From Adineta vaga (taxonomy: Eukaryota > Rotifera), in the NCBI GenBank assembly GCA_021613535.1, contig CP075493.1:13764001-13828000 (forward strand): a stretch of DNA of 64,000 bases. Direction: 5' to 3'. Position numbers and translations under genes: made by a program. Numbering within the stretch: the first letter of the stretch is position 1; each line of letters begins with the position of its first letter. Positions 10,424 through 21,890 of the stretch are shown one piece after another. The notes beneath the pieces are model-generated. The model was not told the origin of the DNA, made no database searches, and saw nothing but the letters and a program-made list of their open reading frames with translations.

Positions 10424-11452
10424 TCATTCGATCGACAATGTTCGAGGATTTTCAACCCGACGTCGACTGAGCCGGTTTTTAATTAATCTTTGAAATTCGT
10501 GTCGAAATAATGGAGCTGTCCAGATATAAATAAAAAATGTAAGTGCAAATTCCAGTTGAAGGAAAACATAACTCGTATGAAAAATGCTCCATTCCACCAA
10601 GAGACGAAGAGGTGATTTTGCAACATTCATTGTAAACGCTCGATAGAGAAAGTAACATGGGTTTAATATACTGAGAACGACAAAAATAATAGCTTCGTTA
10701 AAAGCAATTTTAAACATTTGAATATCTTTCTTCGACATAATAACTGGTTGAATAGGTTGTGAACCATTGATCCTATTCATTGGATAGGTACGTTTTTTTA
10801 TTTGACGAATATTTTTGAGTGTGAGTAAACTGAAAATGACCATAAGAGATGGAGGAAGTATACCACTATCAAAAGCTATGTAGATACCGAAAAACATATT
10901 ATAAGTGCCATGTTTTGGTGCACATTCACCGTTCTGAATTTCATAGAAGACAAGTACATGAGTATATATCAATGGCCAGAAAATCATATTAGCAACTATC
11001 AGACGATAGGCAAACTTTTTTGAACTCCATTGACGACGGAGTGCATTGCGAGAACTAGCAAAATAGCGATCGATTGCGGCTAAGATTATGAAATAGCGAG
11101 GAATGGCTACAAAAACATAGAGGAGATAATAACGAATCTTACAAAACCAGAGAACATAACTAGCTGTCTGAACATTGTAACCGTATTGAAGCATGCGTGT
11201 CATAAGACCAAAATTAAAATCTATAAATTGAGTAGCACTAGAGGCGAGATAGTAGAGAGCGCATGGGTTTTTGCGTAGTACGGGTTGAAATAAAACGATG
11301 CAGCTCAATAGTGACCCAATATTTCCAACAATTATAACAGCACCCATACCGTACTGTGAAACTTTGATCATCAGTTCGGTAATTAGAAGAATCCAATAGG
11401 TCTGATTACTGTCTGATATTGCACCAGTGCTATTTGTCGTAGTGTTATTCAT
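10424..11452 (-). CDS. Orphan GPCR, rhodopsin-like
   Basis: An intronless 342-residue frame. The N-terminus MNNTTTNSTGAISDSNQT has several N-glycosylation sequons and is followed by seven hydrophobic helices. TM3 ends in IDRYFASSRN, a clear DRY-type motif. TM1 contains GNIGSLLSCI, with the asparagine typical of class A receptors. The long third intracellular loop is basic (KNIRQIKKRTYP). TM7 has WTAPLFRHEF in place of NPxxY. The layout suggests a peptide-receptor-like orphan. It is not closely similar to the GPCR pair at 1070 and 33945. The first ATG is chosen because sequons follow at once and no upstream splice acceptor is needed. The ligand is unknown. Confidence 0.88.
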   Translation of the reverse strand: MNNTTTNSTGAISDSNQTYWILLITELMIKVSQYGMGAVIIVGNIGSLLSCIVLFQPVLRKNPCALYYLASSATQFIDFNFGLMTRMLQYGYNVQTASYVLWFCKIRYYLLYVFVAIPRYFIILAAIDRYFASSRNALRRQWSSKKFAYRLIVANMIFWPLIYTHVLVFYEIQNGECAPKHGTYNMFFGIYIAFDSGILPPSLMVIFSLLTLKNIRQIKKRTYPMNRINGSQPIQPVIMSKKDIQMFKIAFNEAIIFVVLSILNPCYFLYRAFTMNVAKSPLRLLVEWSIFHTSYVFLQLEFALTFFIYIWTAPLFRHEFQRLIKNRLSRRRVENPRTLSIE

Positions 11453-12532
11453 TTGACTATAGACGTTGACAAGTAAGAAAATAATCAGTTAAAAAACTAA
11501 ACAAAAACATTTTCAAATTTTTATTTCACATAAATACAACTAACTTTATTTATCGAGGATATGAATGGGTGAGAATTAGTTTCTAAAGTATGCTATTATT
11601 GCTACATCGACTTTGTAGATGGTTTAACTACATTCTACAAAATTCATTCTCTAGAAAACTCAAAATCACACTCTGAAAATTTGACGAGAGGTACGTGTCA
11701 ATGAAGAAAAGATACTCGAACATCCGCTCGTTTCTTACTTCTTCTAGCATACAAAATCTATAAGAATTTTTATAATTAAGAAACTCATACTGTGTTTGAC
11801 AAACCGATGAGATTATGAAAGTTGTTCATTTTACTTTAAAATCTTTATAATAAATGGAGGAATAGAATTTGAGACTGTTATAATTGAATATTTCAATGTC
11901 AGAAGAAAATCTTTTTCATACAAAGCATTCTATAAATATTACTAAGAATAATCGCATTACAAAGTTTTTAAAGTGGGTAAACATATTTTTTGTGTCAAAT
12001 TATGTATTATGGTTCTCCAGTGAGTCAACATCATGAACAGAGCATGAGTGTGTGTAGCTAGAGAATAGATATTCGTGTTCACATTCGTCCGTATCTTTTC
12101 ATATTCATTTCTATTTACAGTCGAATACCAGAATTTAACTTAATAGTTATTGGATCATCCATTTAGGTTTTGTCTATATCAGAAAGCTTGTTTTTTTCTG
12201 CAGATTGGAATTATAAAAAGTCTTAATTAATTCACTCTTAATCGTATCAATCTAGTTTCTTTTTCATATGAAGAAAATCATATGATTGTCATATGACAGC
12301 TATAATTATATTAGTTTACATACACTCAAAAGTTTGGCTATATTGAAGCATAAAAGAAGTTAAGAAACTCATGTATCTCTGTCTGCAGATAAGACATTTA
12401 TTTGATATGAAAATATGATTTTCTTTGTATTCTCTGCTCAGTATGTATTATTTTGTTTTCTTTAAGGAAAAAATGAATATTGAATAAAATGCAAAGACTA
12501 TTGGCGAGAAGAAATATATTTCAAGAGCGTTA
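11453..12532. other. Intergenic, about 1.1 kb, no gene seen
   Basis: Separates the 5' end of the GPCR from the 3' end of the modular membrane gene. AT-rich with many stops in all frames. It presumably holds the GPCR promoter, but no specific site was recognised. Confidence 0.45.
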
Positions 12533-15500
12533 TTAGTTACATTCATTCAAAAGTATATTCATTGTTTCAGATCTGTCTTCGACAATGAGAATATCTTGCA
12601 GTTTATCATTGTTAAAATCACCGACGACCATCAAAGTATAATCAGCATTTTTAATTTTAGAAGAAAATATTGTTTGTTTATCAAAGTTTTCATTTCTTTG
12701 ATTAATTAATAAGGATGCACTATATGGTTCTTTTTGGCTAGTACCTATGTCGAAATAACCATCATTGTTAAAGTCAGTAATAACGATGGAAGACATTTTC
12801 TTAGCATCTTTGAAGAAATAGTTTTTTGCCGTACCCAAAGTTCGATTACCATGTTCAGACATCATTGTTATCTTGTTTGTATATCCATGTATAAGAACAA
12901 TATCTAATCGAGTGTCATTATCGAAATCGGTAACTACCATATCGGTCGGATGACTACCAGCCTTAGCAAAAAACGGTTTTCGTGCCTGAAAATTCCCGTT
13001 TCCATCTCCCAAAAACAATCCAACATGTTGTGTATCAGAATTAAGAACGAGAATATCGTGATAGTCATCTCTATTGAAATGAACAACAGCTAGTGCTACT
13101 GGATAACTGTCATAGCCAGTTGAAAACAAAATTTCCTCGGAAAAAGTCATGTTGTAACCTCCGAAAAATATGCCAATATTGTTATTTAATCCATTGGCAA
13201 CGACAATATCTAAATAACTATCATTATTAAGCTGAGCTGCACGTATGTATTCTGGAAAAGTACTGTCTTTTGTTGTAAATGTTAGTAATGTCTTAAAAGT
13301 TCCATTGACCTCTCCGAGAAAAATACTTATTTGATCTGTGAAATCATAAATTAAAGCAAGATCTAATTGATTGTCATTGTTAAAATCAGTAGCAATCATT
13401 CCCGATACCAAACTATCCGCTTCGACGAATGATCGTATTTCATTTTCAAAATACCCACTACCATTACCAAGTCGAACGACAATACTCTGACTGTCATCAT
13501 CGAAATATGCGAAATCAATTTGATGATCATGATTAAAATCTGCAACAATATGCGATTGTGGACTAGCTTTGAAACTACCTGTGTAATTTGATATCTGTCG
13601 GAATTTTAATTGACAATCTATGAGCAATTCAAAGAAAAATTGTTTAGTTAGAAAGCTGAAGAATATATTTTAGACTAACTTGTTTTAGTCGATATTGTTG
13701 TATTCATGACGTTGACTGTGGTAGTACTACTGAGTGTTGAAATTGATATGTTAAGATCTAAGAGAAAAGATTGATTTCAAAATAATCTCGATGAATTCCT
13801 ACCTCGTCGAATAATACAAATGGAAAGCGATATAAGGAATAGTATTGTCATTAGAATTAATAAACATATCCCAATGATTTTATTAGAACATTGAATTAAT
13901 GGAATCATTTGTGTTTTCGTTGATTCTGCAATAATGGTTTCAACAGGAAGATGTGGCAAAGATTTCTTTCTATATTGATAGATTTTGAAGATAATTCGAA
14001 TGCATTTTGGACATATTATCTTCAGAATAATCGTCAGACCGCCTTGAAAACCAAGTAGAAGAGTTACAAAGTATAATAAATTGGCTCGTTTAATGTATGT
14101 ATATGAACATATTGAAGGTAAACATGCTTTATAATATAATGAATAATTCATTGTTATTTTCCAGTCTTCAACGAATAAATTATCAATGAGTTTTTCAATT
14201 GTTGTTTTCATTGGAAATCGACTTTCATCTGTGGTTAAAACACTCGAAGTTATTATGAATTTGTTTGAATTTGTATATTTTTGAATAAGATGAATACACG
14301 CTAGATCATAGAAACACTCTAGAGTTGAACTACGAAATGATTCACTTGGCGTACAACCAATTTTTAAACCTTTAATTAGATCTCTTTCCAACGAATTCCT
14401 ATTGATAAAATATGCTTGACTTGTACAATTCGAATATAGAGCACAAGAACATTGATTATCATAGGTAAGAGATTCAGTTGCCATATATTCGAACTTTTTA
14501 GCTGAATTCCATTGAACAGTATAGCGAAAATTTGTTCCATATGTTGAAACGATACTATTTCCATGATTGAGATTTCGAATTAGAAAGAGAAGTTGAGTGA
14601 ATGTTCTAGGAGCTGTATTTTTCATCTGTTGAATTCGTAGATTAAGACGTTGATCAAAATTAGTTTTTGACAAAAGTTGAGTAGTGACCAACAATGTAGA
14701 AAGAAACTGTTCGATAGTATTATTTACTATTTCATTCGAATGATAACATAATTCAGAGAGATAATACATATGAGCGAAGAGAAAACGACGATAATCTTTT
14801 CGTTCATAAATCAGAAGATTAGAATCAAGACCAGCTAATAGATTAGTTCTCCAATTAGCCGAAACAAAGAAACTTGAACAGATCTAAAGTTCATAATTTA
14901 AAAAAAGCGTAGTGAAATGAAGTAGTATTAGTTCTTTACTTGATGAAATCTTGGTTGAATTTCAATAAATTGATTGTGAGTCAATGAAATAGATGAACAA
15001 GAACATTTTAATTGATCTCCATATTTTAATATAAGTTTATTGTATAAATCCAGTGGTGGATTAGAAAAAGGTTTTGTTATAGAATCAGGTTTAATAATAG
15101 TATATAGGGCGAGAACAATAAAACCAATAGTAAGTAGGACAATATAGATTCGAGTAGTCAATCGTCCGAGGCGTTGAGCTGTCATCTGGTTAACATTACG
15201 TCCAAAGTTATGATTAGGAAATAGATTTAGACCAATTAATTGAGTATATAAAAGTAAAAATAATTTCATTATCATTGTTTTCAGTCGGCTAAGACACGTT
15301 GAACGTACGTCTGAATCTAAAAGAAAACATCACTATTTTTTCTCCTGAGTCTTCAAAACTACCTTGTTGTTGTTGCTGTTGCTTTTTGAAAATCAACAAA
15401 AGAAGATGAAAAATCAGATTGACAAGATGTGGTGTAAGAAAACGTAATGATGTAGTAAGACCTCCAATCATTGAAATCAATGTTGCTGTTATAGCAAAAA

Positions 15501-18346
15501 CATTTCTTCTACGAATCTTCTTCAAATAAGTACAAAACGTTGGTGCGCATCTTTCAAAATATTGTTCATACGAAATAGTTTGATTCCATTTCTCAATCAT
15601 TTTATTTTCAACTAGTGTCCCAATTGAAGTATTCGGTAAAAAGTTACTTAATTTTGAATTGTGAATGAGAGGACGAGCATATAATGTGGATATATAATCA
15701 TCTTTTCGTTCAAATGTGTATTCAACAAAACGCATCAATAAATAATAACAATCTGAATTCGAATAGAAACATTCCATTGTTGAGAGTAGAAGAGATTCAG
15801 TAGCTGAACAGCTTTCAAACCATCCTGGCACTGAATAAGTTTCATCAAAAACATACTGATATCCCAACATAGATCCAAAGTTGTAAATTGTACTTAGGCT
15901 TTTACAATCCGGATTTGTCATGCAATTACATTGCATTAATTTTGTGTCAATATCATGAGTTCCGATAGAAGGAAGTGTGAGCTAAAAACGAGGCAGATCC
16001 TTTTCAGGAAAGAACTAAATGCGAGCAATATTTACTTGAATTGATGACTCGTCAGTCGTCTGATTTTTCGTAATGTTGGCGAGTATTGTTGGATATACAC
16101 CTTTTTCATGCCGATGTAATGTTACTCGATATGGTTGATCCACTTGTATAAGAAGATTTAGTGTTTTCATTAAAAGATTAAATTGCGAATTTTTAAACAG
16201 GAAAAATCGTTGGAGATTTTCTTCTATTTGTATTCTGAAATCTTTTTCGGACAATACATCTGAACTGATGAAGAATTTCGACATAAAACGATGCACCATA
16301 TCTTGCACAGTGTTATTAGAAACTTGACAAATATTTGACAATAATCGGAATTGTGCTGAAGCTCTATTACGCCAATCCGTGGGTTCTTCTGTTACTGCAA
16401 TTTCTGCTAGTATCAAAATCCAACGACTATCAACAAAATCACTAGAACATATTTGATGTAAGATTGGGTTCAATGAAATAAACGTTCTATAAGAAATTGC
16501 TAGAGTAGAACATGGACATTTGAGTGTATCTGGATATAAAACTTGTAAATTTTGATAAATCATTCTCGATGGATTTTGTACTGTTATTGTTATTGTTTCG
16601 CTACTCAAGGTAGTAAATAGAAGAAGAACAAGTGACGAAACTATATAATGAAAGAAATAGATGAAATATATTTGATGAAAGCAATCATACCAGTCAGTAG
16701 GATTAGATAAGTACGGGAAATAATCTGTTGCCGTTTGATATCTTCTTCCGTTCTTTGATGATTTGTTTTGAATAAGTTTAGCCGTTTTGCTGATTGAAGA
16801 AAATTCTGTAAATGGATCTGATAAGATACTAAAGAAGTATTTGTATTTGTTGGACGATAACGAAATTTAAATACTATACGGACAAGAAATGGTGCCAACA
16901 AATGAAACATAATAACAAGACCACCGTAGAGACTAGCTAAAAAAGTGATTGCATAAAAAGCATTACTTCGATTTATGCTTGTATATGTGCAAGTTAAAGG
17001 AGAACATTTTGCAAAATATTTCGAATAATTCACTTCTGTTGACCATTCTTCAACGAAAAGATTATTTAAATAATCATTCATAGAAAGGTTCCTTTGTTTT
17101 CCTGTAAGACGAAACATATTCCAGTTCAAATCAATCTAATGAAAAACATAAGGGAATTCAATAGAATTTATGAAAAAATTACCTCTGTGAGTTTTGGAAA
17201 ATATTTCACTAATAACTCAATACATTCGACATGATACAAACAATCAAATGTACTATGAAGAACAGCTTGAAAAGGGGTACATCCTGCAAAAAATCCACGA
17301 ATAAATGTCGAATTTGGCTTAGCGTCTGTCCATGCACCACGATTTGAAAACGTTTCATCGTTCAATGATGAAAGGAAAATTGATTCACTAGTTGGATTAG
17401 AATCACCACACATCACATAATCTTCGAAACCCATACTGTAAAAATAATAACAGATTTCTTTGGCTGTAATACGAATTAAATTATGTCTAAATTCAGTTTT
17501 AAATAATGCATTTGTATTTAGAGCGGAAATCAAGTAGTTCGCCAGATTGGTCGTATTTATATACTTGAGAAACGAAATAATTTGCATTGAAACACTGTTT
17601 TTAAACGAATCAATAGTTGCATTCACTTCGGATTCAATTTGTTTTTTAGTTAAAAGATTTGTACTAATAAATTCATTGTTGTCAATATCAATTTGACCTT
17701 GTGAAATTGTCTCCATTGCAATCGAACAAAGACTGGACAAAAGGGCGAACTAAATATGAATAAAATTATGTGCCATCATTTTATGCGAGTGAAATGTTCT
17801 TAGGATTTAATTTTAACTTACCTGGTGGCTAGCAGTTGCACGAAAATCGCTCACATGATGTTGACTAGCATTTTCTAGATGCAATGCTTCGATCCATTGT
17901 GGACTCGTAAAAATGCTCGTGCAAATCGGATAAAAGTGAGTGTTTTGAGAAAGGAAAACTTCATACAGCATTGAGATGGTTGTACAAGGACACGAAAGTG
18001 TTTCATGATATTTCATATGAAGGTTCTTAAAGATTGATGGAGTTATGTCAAAGATAATTATCGACTCAGGTTGCGGTTTGATTAAAGCAGTATAAAAAAG
18101 AATGTAGAGACAAACTATAAAACAATTAGGAAAGTACACATATATACATATACTCTCAAAGATGTGAAAATAGCTCGTATGTGGCCTACCTATGAGAAGA
18201 AAAATATACAACCATGTTGCATATTTTTGTTGTTTACGAGTAATTGAGGAATCATTTTCATCAGTATGATCGTGTTCTTCGGGCAAAAAAAGACTATAAT
18301 TATATATTCGATCATATAACCAAACACAAAAGACTTTCAGATTCAT
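12533..18346 (-). CDS. Modular receptor-like protein: three TM-ectodomain-TM modules plus seven-bladed FG-GAP propeller
   Basis: Ten exons (18190-18346, 17822-18114, 17183-17749, 16691-17135, 16036-16640, 15363-15981, 14940-15316, 13803-14883, 13680-13757, 12533-13617) join by GT-AG introns of 45-75 bp with every phase matching, giving 1,768 residues and no internal stop. Each module has a TM helix, a C-x-C motif followed by IS/AIS (for example LSCPCTTISM), an IC-S-x-F/W block, a GC-xx-ES/AS-x-L motif, a CF/CLY-x-x-x-C motif, a Y-x-x-C-x-P-x-x-C-x-Y motif, and a second TM with a GGL core. Modules span about residues 1-480, 480-900 and 900-1300. An extra TM (about 1355-1378) and a Ser/Thr linker lead to seven FG-GAP blades (DFNxDxxxD loops). 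Predicted topology places the cysteine-rich domains and the propeller outside the cell. I do not recognise the module family. The ATG at 18346 follows a possible acceptor, so a 5' untranslated exon is possible. Confidence 0.82.
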
Positions 18347-19379
18347 CTAGAATTTCTGTAAAATGAATGTTGTCAGTTGACAATAAAATAATATGAGTAT
18401 ATTCTATTCTTAAAATCTACTTTTACATACCTGACTGCTTCACTACGAGAACAATTGTGCTTGAAAAATATTTCTTCTCTGGCGTCAACTATTTTTTTTC
18501 AGTTACACTTCATCATTTTGATTTATTAACTTCAGATCTTATAAAAGGTTCCTTTATATTCTAGTTTTTCTTTTACCTTAAATTAGTATGATTGATATGC
18601 TTGTCTGCTACTAAGGAAAAAAAGCACGTAGATAAACAATTGTTCATCTTCCAAAGTTAGCCATCTTCTACGCTTCTTGCACAGCAAATATTGCTAAGGA
18701 AAAAAGAAATCTTAATTATTAAGTAATTTCATCAGTAAGATGGTTAAGAGTCATTCTAGGCTGTTAGAAAACATGCGAATATTTCCATACATGAATGCGT
18801 TTTGACCATTTTGATAAGTTCATGCAGTCGACCCGCATTGTTCTCATTGATATAATTCTGATTTGAGTTTAACAAGACAGATACAAGAAAGCTTTTCATT
18901 GCATCCTCTTTTGGGCTATAAAATATGAAACTCACATGGTATATTCGCGATAAAAATTCTTCTTTAAACATCTAAACATACATCTCGATAGAATATGAAT
19001 AATGAATGAGCAGATGCTCATACTCTTAAGAGACGGTCCATGACAGGAACGAGTATACTACTCATGTACGAAGCATTTGTCAAAATTTTTTTTTTTTTTA
19101 TTTTGCACTCTCATTCGAATCAGCAGTATTTCGGTCATAAAATGAGTTTTACTCATTGAAAACGTATTTGTAAATAGCTCATTTTGTTCAGCATTTCGTG
19201 CTCTATCTTTTGGTGTATTACATTAAAATTTGATAAAGCTTATGTCATGATATATATGTCGCAGGTATAATTAAAATATTCCTTTCGTCCGATAGTAGTA
19301 TTAAAACGACGTAATGGATGTATACAGAAGAAACGCTTCATTTGTTATTTAAGTGAATAGTCAGACACGTTTCACTGTT
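18347..19379. other. Spacer with one copy of a dispersed repeat
   Basis: Upstream flank of the modular gene, so its promoter should be here. Positions about 18953-19030 carry a copy of a repeat also found at about 24011-24095. A 71-residue minus-strand frame (18756-18971) starts inside that repeat and has no known features. Confidence 0.4.
18953..19030. repeat. Dispersed repeat, copy 1
   Basis: About 75 bp nearly identical to 24011-24095. Both contain a shared core around TTTAAACATCTAAACATACA and diverge by a few substitutions and small indels. No coding function is evident; it may be the edge of an unrecognised mobile element. Confidence 0.7.
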
Positions 19380-19389
19380 TTATTTTCAT

Positions 19390-19660
19390 CGAAGGATTTT
19401 ACAACTTACTGGATGAACATATTGAGGGTCTGAAGAAAAAGTTTCAGGAGATGTGCAATTCAAATTCTGGGTAAATAAACACTTTAAATAAATTAAAATT
19501 GGTGATCAAAATGTTGTATATGAAATGAAATCTAATCTTCTTGTTGCTACTTATGAAAATTTGTACACGAAAACCAATGAATGTCATGAAAGAGTTGGTC
19601 ATCACGGTAGAGATAAAACGTGGTTAGCGGTAGGGAGAATTAAAATTTGTAACAGGATCA
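19390..19660 (+). mobile_element. Integrase zinc-binding remnant (KRBA2/Ginger-like element)
   Basis: In one frame, interrupted by a stop near 19490, the translation includes FWVNKHFK and then a His/Cys block: ENLYTKTNECHERVGHHGRDK. The pattern C-H-x5-GH-GRD-KT is typical of the H2C2 zinc-binding domain before the DDE integrase core in KRAB-A-domain-2 and related retroelement or Ginger-type integrases. The catalytic core does not follow. The piece is short and stop-containing, so it is a dead fragment. Confidence 0.6.
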
Positions 19661-19669
19661 TATAATATG

Positions 19670-20159
19670 TTTCTAGGTCAAAGATCAATACTATTTATAC
19701 AAATAAAAATACAAGTATATATGTTACAAACTATCTACCTTGCAATCGTAGGACAAGTCGAGATTATTATGGAATTGAATTATATTATTCACATTTATCA
19801 TCAACCCATAATTGTTCAAAAGAATTTTACTGTCCGTATGGAACTATTGATGAAGTTAGTTATTCAACATTTGAATCAATTGAACAAGATCAAGAATATC
19901 CTGAATTACGTGAAAATATTGTCTTTGATGATATACTCATGCAAAATATACTTAGTTTCAATATAAAATCTGTTCATTGTTTACTTGTATCGCCTACAAT
20001 ATGAGTTCTACATGTTATGATTATTGTTTGTATTGTAGTAGTTGAAATAAGACTTTCTGAAACATTTTATCTTCATCAACATTGTATTCGAGATCTTACC
20101 AAACGAATATTTCGAAAAATAGATCGAATCGGTGAAAGAGAGGCATTTTTGTTCTTCTG
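19670..20159 (+). pseudogene. Remnant of a Cys-rich single-pass membrane protein
   Basis: A plus-strand frame encodes an extracellular-looking part (NYLPCNRRTSRDYYGIEL, then NCSKEFYCPYGTIDEV and ELRENIVFDDILMQN). After an in-frame TGA near 20002 comes a hydrophobic helix (VMIIVCIVVVEI) and a basic tail rich in R/K (RDLTKRIFRKIDRIGERE). The reading is otherwise continuous, which argues for a once-functional gene. The family is not recognised. It lies between two transposon fragments and may have been carried or truncated by them. Confidence 0.4.
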
Positions 20160-20244
20160 ATTTTTAGGTGTGGATTGGTGGTTTCATTACAACAGCAATA
20201 ATCGTTTTTATTATATCAGTATATGTTTTTTCGAATGAATTTAG

Positions 20245-20576
20245 GAGAGACATTTTACATGTACGATGGAACACAAGCTCATTATGCTCAATACGTTCGA
20301 TACTTCCTGCATGAAACACTTTCTGATCGGTGGATTGGCCGACATGGACCAATTGAGTAGCTCAAATGATTACTTCTTATGCGGGTGATCAAAGACTGCG
20401 TATATGCAACAGAACATAAAGGTCTTCAACAACTTCACAATGCTATTTTTACAAAGATGGAAAGTTTACCGGAAGAATTATGTCATACCGCTTGTCAATG
20501 AGTACCTGAAAGACTACAACTTTGCAAAGACTTAGAGGGTAAACACATTGACCAATATTTGTGAAACGTTTCGTGG
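20245..20576 (+). mobile_element. Mariner-like transposase remnant
   Basis: The plus-strand frame contains HYAQYVRYFLHETLSDRWIG followed directly by RHGPIE. This corresponds to the region of Tc1/mariner-type transposases that precedes WPPRSPDLTP and the last catalytic Asp. That downstream motif is lost behind stops. The expected C-terminal tail is still visible (YATEHKGLQQLHNAI, LPEELCHTACQ, VPERLQLCKDLEG), with further in-frame stops. No terminal inverted repeats were found around it. It is an old inactive copy. Confidence 0.7.
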
Positions 20577-20985
20577 TGAAAACCTTCAACGAAGCAATTT
20601 TCTGTGTAGTTTTCTTAGAGCTCAAACATGTTGGCATCTTTATAGGTTATTTTGTATATGAACGTGTCAGATCAGGTGACGCGACTCCAATATGATTCAT
20701 ATGTTGCATGTTTAGCTTATACCAACTAGTATATATATATGCTATAAATATCAGATGTAAACAACGATATATAAGAAAGAAATAAAAAAAACTCTCTGTT
20801 ATGTGACTTATGAGCCATTCTTACATTAACGCCATCTTCTTGGATAAACTAACTATTCGTTACTGTTTAAATCGTCACACTTCATTCGTTTTCAATAACG
20901 AAAAAGTAACTATTTCAGTATAACAAACTGCTTCTTGTAATAAATAAAATATATTCAAAGCCTTCTATTTTCAACAATCTCTTGT
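20577..20985. other. Spacer upstream of the F-box exon
   Basis: No coding signal was seen. Probable promoter region of the F-box/LRR gene; no specific element was recognised. Confidence 0.4.
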
Positions 20986-21141
20986 ATGGAGTCTAAGAAG
21001 AGTATGTACACATTTTTAACATTGCCTGTCGAACTAGTTTATCGAATTATGGATCATCAGAGCGATTTTACACTGTTTTATTCAATACAAAATGTTTGTG
21101 GACGTTTCAATCAAATCCTTAACACTTACCATCGATATCGA
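20986..21141 (+). CDS. F-box-like first exon
   Basis: The ATG at 20986 opens a 52-codon exon ending in a GTAAGT donor at 21142. The peptide TFLTLPVELVYRIMDH followed by FNQILNTYHRYR fits the start of an F-box (LP-x-E-hydrophobic-hydrophobic pattern), which recruits substrates to SCF ubiquitin ligases. It probably starts the LRR gene that follows at 21891, since F-box plus LRR is a standard pairing. The exons between 21142 and 21890 could not be resolved, so the link is inference. Confidence 0.6.
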
Positions 21142-21890
21142 GTAAGTTTGCTAAATGTTTTAACTATTTTCTCGTGTGCTCTACCACACAAGGAGCCTAG
21201 CAATATCTTATTTAATGACTTTACTCGAAAAAGAAGCAATTCCTACGAGTGAGTCAACCAAAACATTGACTCATGTTATTACACAACAAACACTTCTATA
21301 TTCTGTTCTTTTCTCTCCATGCCCATAAAATACACTTCTTATCCAATATATGATCGTGAACAAAGCTAGTATAAAATCGTCCAATCATAAAACACTTTTC
21401 TCACTTCAAACAGATGTCCCAATTGAATCTTTCAGACAATGAGACAACTTTAGCTCAAAACAACCAGAAAACAGAAAGGGCGCTGCACAACACTAAAGCA
21501 GAACTAAATGTTCTCTTTCATTCATTAACTGTGAAATAACAAATAAAATATATTACAAATCAAACAGTATCATTAACTTCAGTATCTTCCGCAAAATCCT
21601 GAAATATAAGGAAATCTTTGTCGTCTATAAAACTAAAACATAGGTGAAAATCACTTCTCCCTATGAGCAACAATCGTTCCATCAACTATGAATAAACGAG
21701 AAACTTACAAAAACTGTTCAAAGTTGAAAGGTCCATGTCTTTGCATAATCCACCCAAACAAACTATATGCAAACCCTTACACACACCTTCACCAGAATTC
21801 TCTTGAAATCCCACATCTGTTTAAAAAAAACGTTAATCCGAAGAACCGATTGCCATACATATCTTTTCAAATCATACATTCTCTGTACAG
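21142..21890 (+). other. Unresolved stretch between F-box exon and LRR array
   Basis: It may hold one or two worn LRR exons: after an AG at about 21415 the frame reads QLNLSDNETTLAQNNQ, which resembles an LRR core. The following sequence to 21890 has no clean 28-codon exon. Either introns or decayed repeats lie here. Confidence 0.35.

Noticed and set aside
10158-10493. 111-residue plus-strand frame
   Set aside because: Overlaps the GPCR end on the opposite strand and has no protein-like motifs.
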